NCBI GenBank assembly: GCA_007449985.2
Contig: VIIQ02000007.1
Location: 186,001 to 250,000 of the forward strand
Length of the DNA stretch: 64,000 bases
Direction: 5' to 3'
DNA from: Desmodesmus armatus
Lineage: Eukaryota > Chlorophyta > Chlorophyceae > Sphaeropleales > Scenedesmaceae
The notes under the pieces are model-generated. The model saw only the letters and a list, made by a program, of their open reading frames with translations, did no database searches and had not been told where the DNA came from. This document shows positions 12,212-31,346 of this stretch, piece after piece (positions within the stretch are counted from its first letter, which is position 1; every line of letters starts with the position of its first letter). A program made the position numbers and the translations under genes.

Positions 12212-12545
12212 GAGAGGTCAAGATCAGATCAACCTGCGGCAACCACTTCGAGAAGCAGCGGAAGGCTGGACCACACAAGCAGTATGTCACAACGGATGTC
12301 GGGGCGAATGCTGGTGTCCAACAAGTACATCTAGGCATAGCAATACAAGTTAGTCATGAATGACTAAGGCACACCATGTGGTCAACACATTGTGGTGCGT
12401 GTCCAGCTCCCAGTCCGTGAATGCAGTCTACGGTGTTCTTCATATCACTCCCAAACAGAACACAGCGCTCGGATTGATTTTCAAGCTTCCCTGTGTGTTC
12501 GCGCTTTTGTGGAGTAGCAAAAGTTTACTTGGCTCGAGATACACG
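12212..12545. promoter_or_regulatory. Divergent intergenic region (GNAT / two-exon gene)
   Basis: About 335 bp between the minus-strand GNAT start and the plus-strand start at 12546. Both promoters must lie here. No specific box can be named with confidence. Confidence 0.4.
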
Positions 12546-13530
12546 ATGGAAGATGATATGACATTTGTGGAAGTCAGTCTGAGCTCGGAGACAGTCCGGA
12601 CGAAACCCCAGCTCACATACCAGGGTGGCCCAGCCAACAAGGTGAGCAGAGCCTCATGTACACACCTTTGAAGTTCTATTTAGCAAGCTATATAGCAATA
12701 TAACGCTTCATGAGACAACCATAATGCGCTGCCCCTTGCTGAGCTGGCATGTGCCGTCCATGGCATGTACTAGGACAGTACTGTACTTGGCAGGTGGTTG
12801 GCCCCTGCAGCAGTGGCGTGTTGCATGCTAACCACCCCTCAAGCTCCCACATTCAATTGGTCATATTTTTTACATTATGTCCCATGTGCAGAAGCCCAAC
12901 CTCAAAGCCCGGGTGGAGGTAGTTGCAGCAGCATGTCAGGGTGGAGGGTTCACAGCTGCAGCTCGGCGTTTGTCAGGAGGAGCCTCACACAAGCAGCAGC
13001 GCCAGCACGGCTGCAAACCCCATTGCAGCGCTGATGCAGCTACTATCGAGGCAATCCTCATTGGTCTGCAGCCTGCACCCCTGACTCCTGAAGCAAAAGC
13101 ACACGGCATGCCAGCAAAAGGACATACGGAGTTAGCCAGCAGCATTCACCAGCCCACCTTGAACGAGGACTGCGCTGAGACTAACAACGCCTTGGTTGAG
13201 ATACCCCTGCAACCTTCACAGCCAACAACACAGCCTGCAGCAGCGGCATATGAGAAAGTCCAGCCCAAGAGCCAGCTGCTGCAGTGCTTCACCAAACTCA
13301 AAGCACCGCACAAGGCAGCATGGCTGCAAGGGTCAAGCAGGAAGGCCCACAAGCAGCAGAAGGCGTGTGCTGTGCCAAGCACTGCCACGCCCACCATGCT
13401 GGCACCACCACCAGCACCCGCAGCAGCAGCATCCAGCAGCCGTACGGTGTCCCGGCGGTGCAGGAGTGCCTGGAACAGCTTCTGCAGCAGGCTAAGGCCC
13501 AAGCCCAGTCAAGGTCGGGCTGCAGAGTGA
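12546..13530 (+). CDS. Two-exon gene of unknown function
   Basis: Exon 1 (12546-12641) encodes MEDDMTFVEVSLSSETVRTK and 12 further residues and ends at a GTGAGC donor. Exon 2 (12892-13530) follows a GTGCAG acceptor; phase 0 is kept, giving about 244 residues. Exon 2 starts KPNLKARVEVVAAACQGGGF, then becomes Ala/Gln/Pro-rich with scattered basic residues and ends RRCRSAWNSFCSRLRPKPSQ. No domain is recognised. The clean splice junction and an acidic, beta-like first exon argue for a real gene. The low-complexity C-terminal half may be disordered and lineage-specific. An additional small exon inside the 250-bp intron cannot be excluded. Confidence 0.45.
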
Positions 13531-15605
13531 GGGAAGCAATGCACCTAATGAGTTCATGCCGTATGTGCAGCGCGGTTTGTTTGAAACACTGTCCCAGTGT
13601 TGTTTTCGCGTTTTGGAGAAGCCAAAGAGCAAGGAGGATACACCATGCAAGGGAGTGAGCGTGGACGTGATAGTTCTGTGCAGGCACTGAGTGACCGGTC
13701 TTGCATTGACTCGGGCGTTGAGTGCTGTTCCTTGTTTGGGTTGTGTGGCAGGGTACTTCAGCCCCCTGAATGATATGCACAGCTTGCATTGGGTGGGCTG
13801 TTCATCAGCACATCAGTGCTGTGTTGTGGCTTGTGGCAGTGTTCGCTATCTAATCACCAGCTTTGCAATGTTGGTCTGTGTGGCAGGCTGTTGCAGCCAC
13901 CCCATTCAATAGAACGGCTGGCGCCAGAGGCGACAGTACTGCATCGACCTCCTTTTAAGCCAGGCTGGTGCTGTGTAGTGTTTGCAGGTGTTGGTTGTTT
14001 GTTTCAATATGCTTTTGTGGCAGGTAAAGTTGATATTGTTTGGCACCATCTGCTGACAGGGAGGCACAAACTGCAGACAGCAACAGCACATATATGTGGG
14101 GATGTACCCCAGCAGTAGCACCACAGCCGTAGCACCACAGTTCGTGCAGGTTGGAGCTTGACCGCTCCTGCACGGACTGTGTATACCGTAATGTTGATTG
14201 TTAACGCCACGTATCTTGCGTGCAGCAGCGTGCGTGCGGGACACCCCTGTTGGCGTTGCCACAAGGTGATCACGAAGCCTCAGGAGCATGGCTGCTGCCG
14301 TTTCATTTGCAAGTTCCACAGGCTCGAACAATACCATGCAATTGAATACTACACTGCTGCACTTTGCCAACGCCAAACGGTCTGAGATGATCAGCAGATC
14401 TGATCTAGATCCGTATGTGACACTTGACAGTGTGTGTGACACTTGCCCCCTGCTGACAGACGTTCTAGTAGTTGCGCCTCATGTCTAGAATGTTCACTTC
14501 TCTGTAGCCTACTTCATGCCAGGACATCCATGGTCAATGTACATCATCACGTCATCCCCCAGCCAGCATGCCGTGTGACAGTGCTGGCCTTTTTTCAACA
14601 CTACTGGGGCAACGATAGGACATTTGCAGCAGCTCATGGGTAGTCAGGATCGCATCCTGGAGTTTGTACTGCTAGGCCAGAGGCTTTCGCAGGGCGGCCT
14701 TTGGTGCACGTTTTGGTCAGTGGCAAATGATCTGCGACAATTTTTAAAACTTTTGTCATGCGGGATTTTGGAACGGATGTCAAGCTGTCTCTAACCATTT
14801 CAGGTCCGCGCAGATTGGCATCGGCAGTCTTTCAGCAAGGTTTCACAACATTTTTATCCATGTTGTAAAGCGGAAAATGCGCAGCCTTGTCTGGCAACGC
14901 CGGTTGTTCACCCGTGTTGTGACTGCTTCTCCTGGGGGTGAAGGACCGCCGCATCCCCATCTCCCTCCAGGGGAGGTCGATGCAATAATAGCGCCTGCTA
15001 GGGCATCTTGATGCACACAGCGCCGTGCAGCGATGTCAAATTTTGGTTACTGTTCTTACGGCAGTGACTGTGTTCAGTGAACATGGTTCACGGCTGTGTT
15101 GACAAGTTGTTATCAGCACCCCTGCTGATTACAACTGCCGCCGCTCAGTGCCTAGCGGTTGAATCCAACAGTGACGATGATTGTCACTTGTCCTGTGCCT
15201 GATCCAGTGTTGCCTGCATGCTCACATGTACATGATACACCTGTGCTACAAAGTGGTGACTGCTCACAACGTACGTGCGTACATATCACTTCCGATATGG
15301 CTTCTGACACCATTTTGCGCTACCACAAGCTGTCACAGTATGACAGCAAGGCCATGGCCTATGTGTAACATCCGATATGTTGAGTCACAAACTTGGCAGT
15401 CAAGCACTGTCCCTGGGGAGACTTGCCATAGGAGCACTCAGAGTCACAATGACTGATAGCCCTGCAACGCAGCATATGCGGCACTGCAATTACGCACCCT
15501 GGTGGCTCTCAACTGAATGTGGTCCGACCCGTCATGATCGCTTGTTACTTTCAAAAAGCAAAGCCATACTCCGTAAGTCACAAGCAACCACCACCACAGG
15601 TGCTA

Positions 15606-15622
15606 ACCCCAAAGGGTGGGGT
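15606..15622. other. Small inverted repeat (5-bp arms)
   Basis: ACCCC and GGGGT separated by 7 bases. It is weak alone but lies 38 bp from the three perfect palindromes at 15661-15719. Confidence 0.4.
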
Positions 15623-15660
15623 GCTCTGGCACGGCAGCGTACACCTAGTGTTCAGCCAGC

Positions 15661-15719
15661 GGTGCCTACAAGGCCCTTGTAGGCACCAAACAAGGCCCTT
15701 GTTTGGAGCCCGGGGCTCC
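15661..15719. other. Three adjacent perfect palindromes (stem-loop cluster)
   Basis: Three inverted repeats abut without spacers. The first, 15661-15687, has 13-bp arms (GGTGCCTACAAGG and its complement) around a single central base. The second, 15688-15704, has 8-bp arms (AAACAAGG). The third, 15705-15719, has 7-bp arms (GGAGCCC). Each centre is one base, so these are near-perfect palindromic duplexes rather than open hairpins. They lie 33-93 bp beyond the GH125 stop, within its expected 3' UTR. Confidence 0.9.
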
Positions 15720-15751
15720 AAAGACATCAGATTAATTCACACTTCGAACTG

Positions 15752-18700
15752 TCATGGCAGGTGAGGTATGGCAGCCTCAGGCAACCGGTAGTACTGCAAC
15801 AACGACGGAGCGATCCCGCCATCTTTCACGCTCGAACTATCCCACTCGCGCCGAACGGTCTCTCGAAGCTGCTCCTCCTCCGCAGCAGTAGCGCAATCAA
15901 CGTCCAGCAGCTGCTCCGCCATAACGACCATCATCGCATTGCTCCATTCGAAAATAGGTCTGGTGCACTTGGTCGGATCGTCGGTGCTCACACTTTCGTG
16001 CATGAGCCCGTTGCCGCACTGCATCTGCAGCAGGCCGCGGACGAGGCCTGCTTGATGCTTCGCACCTGCACATGCAGGTCGGCAGGGTTCCAATGCAGCA
16101 CATCAAGGTCAATGGGGGATGATTTCTGGGCGTCAAGGTCTAGTCTAAGCATTCGTTCCAAACTCAACCCCTGCCGCAAGGCCGAGTGAAGGTATCCGTG
16201 CACTTTCAAGACACATGGTGCGTGCAGCAAAGGGTGGTTTGCGTGTCAGGTTGGCGCGCTGTCTCATGCCACAGTATCCTCTAGCAAAGCGCCAACTAGC
16301 CAATAACGGCCCCAACATCTGCCTGCCCACCTTCTGGTGTCGGTTGCGTGGTGAGAGCATCCACCATGTGCGCCAGCGGCCAGATGTATCTGTCAGGTGA
16401 ATGGGGACTCCCAAGTCCGGTGAAGGAGCTGCCTTCAAAGTAGAAGGCGTTGGCACGGCTCAGGATGCGCTTTCGCGTTGCAGCATACACCTGGTGACAG
16501 GCAGTGTCAGGGGCGGATGACAACATCGACACAAACAACCCGGGGTTTGAGCTGCAACTGAGATTCGTGTGCCATATGGGACATTGCGATGGCTCATCTG
16601 TGACACCTGGGGCAACATGCAAGCTTGTGCAGCGGTGCTGCATGGGGTCACCGTTACATCGGCCCTCTCTGTTGCTGCAGCTGGAGCCTTGCTGAAGGTC
16701 AGGAGCAAGTGTAGGGGAAAGGGGGTCTGCATGGATGGCGGCGCCTGCAAGTCACGCAGCAGCAATGCTGCTACTGTGTCATTGCTGTGTCTTGGGCAAC
16801 TAGTCAGTTCTTGAAACTGACACGCCTTGAGTCACGACCAAATTGTGGCCTTGCACCCGTCCACCGTACCTGAGCATCATACTCATAGCCAAGTATGGGC
16901 ATCGCCAGTAGGCTGGGCAGGTTGGGGTCATCAAAATCGACGAGGGCATTACCCAGGCCATCGACCTGCGATCGCACAGGAGGCATGATACCACCGCCTT
17001 CAAATTCACCAACAGCAACAACTGGCCACATTGGGCTGGCCCCCACATGCGCACCAAACTGAAGTAGTCACTGACACTACCAACTAGATTACATGCCAGT
17101 CGATCACCTGGGTGCACCCACCATAAGCACACTGGTGCTTGCCGGCATCAAACACGACACGGCCTTTGCAAACAAGAGCAAGCTGCTTCCTTAACCCCAT
17201 AAAACAGTCACGGCGCAAAGTCTGACAGCGTGTTGATGCGAGCCAAAGCCGCAGGTGCTGCATGTGGGTGCTGCAAAAAGACATGTCTCCTCAGGAACTT
17301 TGGTACACCTAGTTCATCACGACTGGGGAGTACCACCTAGCAGGGATAGCACCCACTTGTCATAGGCCACCCCCCCCAAAACCCCGAAGTTGCGCAGGAA
17401 TGTGGACAGGCTGTTTGACAGGTCCACCTCACTGTTCATACCGCATGAGTCAAACGCGAACACATGACCTTCTAGGGAGCTTGCAAGGCAAACATTGGCT
17501 GGCTAGCTGGCTTCTGCAGGGCCACACGTGGCCAGCACATGCCCAGTAATCTCAGGGACGCGCTGCTGTGGCAACTGGCGCACCTCATAGGCATAGACAG
17601 TGCTGCCATCTGGTGCTGTGGTGGTACCCCACTTCTCCAGCCCCTGCCGGATGTCCTGCAGCAGCTGCCCAGCCCGCCGCTCAACTTCCTGGCTGCCCCA
17701 CACAGCAGTATTGAGGGCCAGCAGGCGCCGCAGCGCCCCTGCTGCATACATGTTGGCTGGGATATTGAAGCCATACACCTGCAGATGGTGGCAGCGGGGC
17801 CCGGCATATGCTTGTGTCAAAGTAGTGTCTGGTGAAGGGGTTGTGTTACTTTGCATCGCATCTGCAACAAGGGAGGGGGGGGGGCTGTGATGGGGGGTTA
17901 TGAAACTGCAGTACTGCACTAGTGTTTTTGCCTCACGATGGGGTGGACTCCCACTTGGAACCTGTACCCCTGCGAGATACGGTGGTGGAGCGCAGTGCAG
18001 GGCACAGCGCATGTCGTGTGTGTGGTTCATGAGTGTCCCCATCAACTATCGCAGAACTTCCTGGCATGCATCCACATGGGGTTCCTGCAAGGAAAATTGC
18101 TTGAACGGATGTGCGTTGTAGTGCAACAGCTGGAGCACATCATCTTCGGTGGGATGGCCAGTGGCTTCTATGCCAGGTACGGCTGATAGGCAGGCACAAG
18201 ACTGCTGTGTGCTAGTCAGACAACCATCCAAACTTGGCAAGCCCCCGGCCCATCTGCAGCCCAAGGCCCAGCACGGGCAGGGCCCCAGAAGTTGGAGCCA
18301 CACACCTGTCCATCATCGCTTGGCCTAAAGCCGCCCCAGATAAGCCCGGTGTAGTTGGTAGGGGTCCCCTTGCCTCCTCGAGGCAACTCCTTGTCAGACC
18401 AGTGGAACAGGTAGCTGCACACAGCACAGCACAGCATGCCTTAGCAGGCAAACGACGGTACATTCCTGACACTGCCAATTCTGCAGCTGCCTTGCTGCCG
18501 TCATCACTGAGCTTGGGGAGCTAGCTGTAACATGTGATGTTGCTCTCTAATCAGTAATTCAGTAATTGGATGATTCAACTGCAGGAAGTGTGCCTGACTG
18601 TTGGTCGTCCCCACATCTCACCCAACCAGCTGCTGTAGGTGTGTGTTCAGCTGACTTGTACATACATCACCATATGCGCAACCATCGGTGTGAATACAAC

Positions 18701-21192
18701 CAGCCACAGGCGCTGTGTGTATGCCCAGGGCACAATCGCATGGCGGCTTGGCACCCCAATCACACCCAGCAAATTTCGGTGCCAGCAACAGCAGCTTTGG
18801 CGACGTGCCAGGCACAGCGAGTCCACCAAATCAAGGCGACTCACGGTGACTTCTCCTCATGGTGCTGTTCCAGCTGCCAGGTGCGCAGCAGCAACACCAC
18901 TGCATCATGGATGGTGGTGTCAGTGTCCAGCAGCTTGTCAGGCTTGAACAATCCCGGTGTGTTGTAGTAGTTCCACAGCTGCAGGACACAGAAGCAGCCA
19001 GGGCACAGACAGGCGGCATGCAGCAGCCCAAGCCGTCAGAGCAACGGCACCACACACAACTGTGGAATACAGGAGCCAACAAACAGAGCTGCTATGTGTT
19101 TCAAAGCATGGTTGCACCTGTCAATTGACAGACAGCAGCAGGTGCTGCAACTTTGATACATGCTCACCAGGTTGAAGAAGTATGCGCCAGAATCCACCTC
19201 AAACTTGTGCTCCCAGATCCACCCACCCTTGGCTGCAACAGCACACATATGGACAGCATGCATGCGACCTCAGTCAGATCTGACAGACAGCATGCAACCA
19301 TCTGAGACAAGTGTGTATGCCAACTGCAGTAGGGTCCAGTCATTCAACAGCCTTGATGTGAGCGGGGCAGCTGCAAGCTACAGCAGGTTCCTCTCCCCTG
19401 CTATGCATGGTAGCATCTCTCTTCAAAGCTTTACCAATAATGCACTACTGAGCCATGTGCAACCCCCGTCCCCAAGCCCTGTGCAGTTCACTCACCCTAC
19501 ACTGCAGTGCAGCCAGTACACATACCGGGTGTTATCATACTGCTGATGTAAACACGGCCTGTACCCTGCTGTCCTGTACGGCTCAAACACCTAGTGCTGT
19601 TCACCCACTCTACACTGCAGTGCAGCCATTACATGTACTGTGTGTGATCACACTGCTGGCTCATCGTATGCACACACGGCCTGCACCCTGCTGTTGTGTA
19701 CACGTGGCTCAAATTCTAGTGGGCCAGCGCACCCACCTACACGTCGGTCCTCACGGGCAAAAAATGGGTTGTCTGTTGAATGCCACTGTCGGTTGAAGGC
19801 GTTGGCATGCGGGTCATACCTGCACCCAAGGCATTCAAAGCCGCCAGTGAGGAAGGCATCTAAGCTGCTATCGGCTGTTTGCATGACGTCCATTATGATT
19901 GTGCTGCAAGCATGTGCTGATGCCAAACTCAGGCTGAAGGTTTTATGCCGTCCGAGTCAAACCACTCTCACTGGTGCCACCTGCTGTGGTACTCAGTCTG
20001 CTGCTGGTCAGCTATGGAAAGCAAAAGAAAATGGCAGCCCCAGGCCCAAACTCATACATCTGCTGTCGCCGCTGTCAGCCAAGAATCCTGCAATGTGCCC
20101 ATTCATGCTGTTGCTCCCGCGGTGTAACAAAGACTCACAGGATCCAGTAGGCCTGGCTGCGGATTGCACCCTCTATGATCTGCACACCAGCAGCAGCAGC
20201 AGCAGCAGCAGGAGTGGCGGCGGCGGCGGTGGTGCAGACAAAAGATGGGGAACGGTCCTGCCAGGTGTGGCAGAGCAGTGACACAAAACAAAGCTTGTGC
20301 CGATTAAGCAATCCGAAGCAACACGAAGCAACATTGGCATGCACACCAGCAGCAATTGCGACTCACCGGCCGTATGATGGGGTGTGCTGCAATCCTGGGC
20401 AGGTATATCGCCAACTGCACAGCTGAGTCTCGCAGCCACTGAGCATCAATATCGCCCGTGGCGACAAACACATGCTCCTTAGCATTGCCATGTACTGCCA
20501 GGTCGTGGTTGAGGGTGTGGTACAGGCAGCGGCCACAAAGAGCTCGTAGAGCCTTCACCTCTGCTGCTGTGAGGTGTGACAGTACTGCTGTGGTGTGCTC
20601 GCTGCTGAAGGTGCGCCAGCGCCTGCCACGGGCCCCTGCAGGGTCAGCAAATGCCAGGGCAGCACATCGTGATTTGTGCAAAAGGCTTGTTACTATCATG
20701 TTGGCACTAAAACTGCTGTCGAGAGATTCAGTCTTGCAACACTTGCAACAGCATGCTGACTGCTGTGTTCAGCAAAGCAAGCAAGAGCCAGCAGCACCTG
20801 CCTGCAACAGGGCTGACATGTATACTGCTTGAATTCAGCAGCCTTGCACGCACACCAATGCACTAGGCCGGCAGGCTTCATCCTTTGTACGGCCAGCACA
20901 GCAAGCAAACACAGTGAGTGCTACGCATGGTGCACTCACATATCTCCAGTGGTCCCAACAGCGGCTTTGCATCTGCAGGGGGTTCTCCATCTGCTCTGGC
21001 TGCAACAAGCATCTGAGCTAGTGCTGGGATGCCGTACAGGGTATCCATGGTGTCATCGTTTGGTGCAGGGTTCACCCCTGCTGCTAAAGCCTCCTCATCA
21101 ACAGCAGGGAGCAAGGTGCCATGCGACCCAACTGCAACTGCCACAAGGCTGGGCAGAATGCACACCACCAGCGCCCATGCTACGCGTTTCAT
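15752..21192 (-). CDS. GH125 family alpha-mannosidase (Mug157-like)
   Basis: Eleven exons chain in phase: 20940-21192, 20635-20367, 20179-20139, 19819-19737, 19232-19168, 18978-18845, 18414-18306, 17778-17584, 16965-16870, 16490-about 16332 and 16065-15752. They give about 572 residues. A signal peptide or anchor (RVAWALVVCILPSLVAVAVG) opens the protein, implying the secretory pathway. GH125 landmarks follow in order: GDIDAQWLRDSAVQL near 144, IIEGAIRSQAYWI, DPHANAFN, WIWEHKFEVDSGAYF, GLIWGGFRPSDD, GFNIPANMYAAG near 321, VDGLGNALVDFDDPNLPSLL near 384, TRKRILS, GLGSPHSPDRYIWPLA and NGLMHES. Known GH125 enzymes are metal-independent exo-alpha-1,6-mannosidases acting on N-glycan-type chains; substrate here is inferred. 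The usual length and all family blocks are present, so the gene looks intact. Confidence 0.92.
17330..17465 (-). other. Coding-like segment inside GH125 intron 8
   Basis: On the minus strand this intronic stretch reads VFAFDSCGMNSEVDLSNSLS and onward through GVAYDKWVLSLL without a stop. Its composition is more protein-like than the rest of the introns. The flanking exons join perfectly without it (YAYE to VDGLGN, a family-conserved joint). It is therefore a fortuitous frame, an unused exon or a remnant of another sequence. Confidence 0.3.
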
Positions 21193-21708
21193 TTGGTATC
21201 TGATACGGATTCAAGGCTTTTCACCAACCTGGATAACTCATATCAGTCAAGAGAGGCTGTTGCATTCACAACTGTCCTGTGAGCACAGCACAGCTGAATT
21301 TGCACCCGAGGGTGGACCGAGGAATTCGAGAAGTATCACCAGCACTAGAAATGGCCATCTGCGTACGTAGGCGCGCCGGGAAGCAACGGCTGGACAGATA
21401 CTCATGCTGTCAGTTTGAATGAGCGACAGCCTAGCACTTGGAAAAGAAACCCAGCCTCTTGCGGTGGCTCACACAGGGACCCCTTTGAACCGGAGACAAA
21501 AACACTCTTACACACGCTTGTGGCACAGCATCCTTGCTGGCACGTTCAATAAGAGTCCCCCCCTCCCCAGCCGCGATGCCCTGATGCTGATCACACCCAG
21601 GTCCAGCCTGTAGCCTGGCAGAGGCGCTACAAACACTCTAAGCGCAGCCCTTGCCCTTACAACCAATACACAGGGGCAGCACAAGCATCAACTCACGCTG
21701 CCGCCTGA
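21193..21708. other. Intergenic between GH125 and the BRCT gene
   Basis: About 515 bp holding the GH125 promoter and the 3' UTR of the BRCT gene. No other gene seen. Confidence 0.5.
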
Positions 21709-28804
<7,096 letters not shown>

Positions 28805-29067
28805 GGTGGCGCAACTGCATGCTCAGAGGCAGTAGAAACCAGCTGCAACCACTTTGCATGCCCAGAGTGTAGCTTTCCCAACCAGGAATGCTGCACAACC
28901 AACACAAGTGCAATGGCAGTCGCTGTCAGGGTTAATACATGCATCCACTTGCCCTCAATCAACCTTGGTTTCGAATTAGTGTGACCACAGATCACTGATC
29001 TTTTAAACTTCTTTCTTTGCGACATGCTCTTTGCGCTGCCGATGGCCAGCTTGTTTGATGTTTTCTA
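28805..29067. promoter_or_regulatory. Short divergent promoter region (BRCT gene / GDPD-like gene)
   Basis: About 260-330 bp separate the minus-strand BRCT start (28804) from the plus-strand GDPD-like start (29068 or 29134). Both promoters must lie here, so it is probably bidirectional. No named box is certain. Confidence 0.45.
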
Positions 29068-30930
29068 ATGCATGCACTGCAACAGCCTGTGTTTCCTTCT
29101 CGTTGCATTAAACAGGAGAGTGACACAGCAGCTATGTATGCAGCCCTCCACAGGCGGAAGCCTCTTCGAGGCCCATGGTGGACCTCACCACACCCTATAT
29201 TCTGCATACCCTCAGCCTTGTTCTGGATCATCATTCTGTGGACCTACATGAAGGTAAGCACAACCCGCCAGGCTGGACGAATCAGAACGATTCAGCACTT
29301 GTCTGCAACTGGGGCCTCAACTGGCACTAAACCAAACATGTTACGGCATTAATCAAGGCATATCTTGCAGCAGCTGCTGCCCCTCTCCTGCAACACAACA
29401 ACCCCCTGTCCACTGTGCCCTGCATCTGTCTGCTCATTTCAGTTTCGGCAGCAGCTACCGGAGCTGCAAGGTGGTCTCAGTGCGCAGGATAAAGCAGCCA
29501 TACCGTGCAACGAATCAAACAGACGGGTAGCCACATGCGCTCACAGAGGCAATGCTGCGGAGCTGCTGGCCAAGGCGGGTGTGTCATCCAAGTCAGCCTC
29601 AGTCTTGCAGCACATGCAGCTGCTGTGGAAGGCTGGGGTTGTCTGCTTTGATATGGATGTCATACATCTGAAAGGTGGGGAGGCATATGAAGGGGGTTAT
29701 GAACTGGTGCTCACCAACCTAGCAGCAGGCAAGAACTGCTGTTGCTGCCGCTGTTGCACAACCCTCGGTGTAACCACACCACACCAAGCAGCTGGTCTGC
29801 CCAGCACCATGCACGCACACATGTATGTATGCTGTAATCCACTACACCACCACAGTGCGTCTGTGGCCCGCGCACATGCAAGCAGAAGCAGAAGCAGCAG
29901 CAGCAGCAGCAGCATGCCATTCATGAAAGTGGTAAAGGAACCTGACCTTATAACCCTGACTTTTTGAATCACTTGCTTGTCTGCAGGTGGAGACATGATT
30001 GTGGGCCACCCAGCTGATCTAGCAGCACGAGTGGATGCATCAGCATTACCTGTAAAAAGTAGCAGCAGTAGCAGCAGTGAGCCGCCAGGCAAGGTGACAG
30101 CCGACCAGCTTGACACATACAGCCTGCAGGAGCTTCGGGCAGCTGGGCTGTCGGAACAGTCGGCACCTACGCTCCCGGCGCTGCTGCAGCAGTTCCGGCA
30201 GCTCCTTGACTCAGGGTTGCCAAGCAGCAAGAGCCAGAACGACAGCAGTGCTGCTGTCGTTGTGTCCGCACACAAGGCTGCAGAGCTTCGGTCCTGGGTT
30301 GATACCCCTCTGATCAGCTTAGAGCCAAAGGGGCCAGCAGCAGTCGATGCAGAGGCCTTTCTCAAGGTTACAGAGCTAGCAGTAGCAGCAGGCGTCAGCC
30401 AGCACACCGTGCTGTGGTTGCGGCAGATGCCTCCAGGCACCGATGCTGCCGCAGCGGCTGTTGTTGTTACGGAGCTTGCGCGCGCTGTGAAGCAGGGGCA
30501 ACAAAACATCACGAGCAGCGCAGGGCAGGGTCAAGCAGCAGCAGGACTGCGTCCGTTGCTAGGACTGATCGTTGCTGACATGCTGCTGCTCCAGTCCGAA
30601 CTGTCAGCAGTGCAACAGGCTGGTGATGCACGACAGCTGGCAACTGCATTGCTTGCAGCAGCTGGCGGGAGGTTGACCAGCAGTGACAGTCCCCAAGATG
30701 CTGCTGTTGTGGTTGCATCTGCATTTGATGTGTGGGCGCCATCAATAAAGCTGCCGCCACAAGTGCTGCGCACATTGGTGGCCAGTAAACCCTGTCTAGC
30801 ATGGACCCTCGAGGATGAGGGGCATGCTAGGAGGGCAATGTGGCTGGGCCTTGATGTTGCCATCACCAACACACCCCTGGCACAACTAGCCTTGATCAAT
30901 GCGGAACAAAGCACCATGTGTAACAGCTGA
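29068..30930 (+). CDS. Membrane-anchored GDPD-like phosphodiesterase
   Basis: Three exons, 29068-29253, 29443-29674 and 29987-30930, join in phase to 453 residues (431 if the in-frame ATG at 29134 is used). A basic stretch (LHRRKPLRGPWW) precedes one transmembrane segment (FCIPSALFWIIILWTYM), so the protein is probably anchored with its bulk across the membrane. The ectodomain then shows ATCAHRGN, VVCFDMDVIHLKGGDMIVGHP across the exon 2/3 junction, and near the end CLAWTLEDEGHARRAMWLGLDVAITNTPL. These match the GDPD barrel: catalytic HRG, acidic strand, second His and the terminal W-T...G-x-D-x-x-I-T-N-x-P. The acidic motif reads DMD instead of E-x-D, and the middle is Ala/Gln-rich and poorly conserved, so it is a divergent member of uncertain substrate. 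It is unlike the secreted GDPD at 8.0-10.4 kb. Confidence 0.72.
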
Positions 30931-31346
30931 GCATATGTGGGAGGTGTTTTACACTCTGCAGTAATTGTTTTGGCGCAAGGTCTGAGTCAAACATGTGTCA
31001 CGAGGCCCCTTGGGATGCCAATTGTCATAGACTGTCGGACACAACCCACCAAGCCACCGGCGACATTGGCAAAGTTCACAAACCAGCACGTGACACAAGG
31101 TCAAACATACAAAAAAGGAGACAAACAAACTCAAAGTGTGATCACATAAACCACATAAAATCTGCAAAACAACACCGTCAAGCACAAACCATGTAATCAC
31201 CTGTGAGCAACCAACCAGACAGCTGCGCGTGCAAGCAAACCCTCACACTCCTGCATCTCAAATCAGGTGGAAGCCATCCACAAGTTCAGTGCTTCCCTAC
31301 TCGGCCCCTTAGTTGTCTGCGGCAAAGAGACAGTAACAACCCAGAT
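30931..31346. other. Convergent intergenic region, no gene
   Basis: Lies between two stop codons (GDPD-like, plus; SANT, minus) and should hold both 3' UTRs. Confidence 0.5.

Larger units (their letters stand above)
13531..15751. other. Long intergenic stretch without a recognised gene
   Basis: About 2.2 kb. Several short frames exist on both strands, but none has a domain or spliced partner. Part of it (about 14.6-15.1 kb) is visibly more AT-rich than its surroundings. The last 150 bp hold the palindromes described separately. Confidence 0.5.

Noticed and set aside
13906..14442. 178-codon minus-strand frame in the long intergenic region
   Set aside because: Starts plausibly but degenerates into Cys/His-rich sequence, with no domain and no partner exon.
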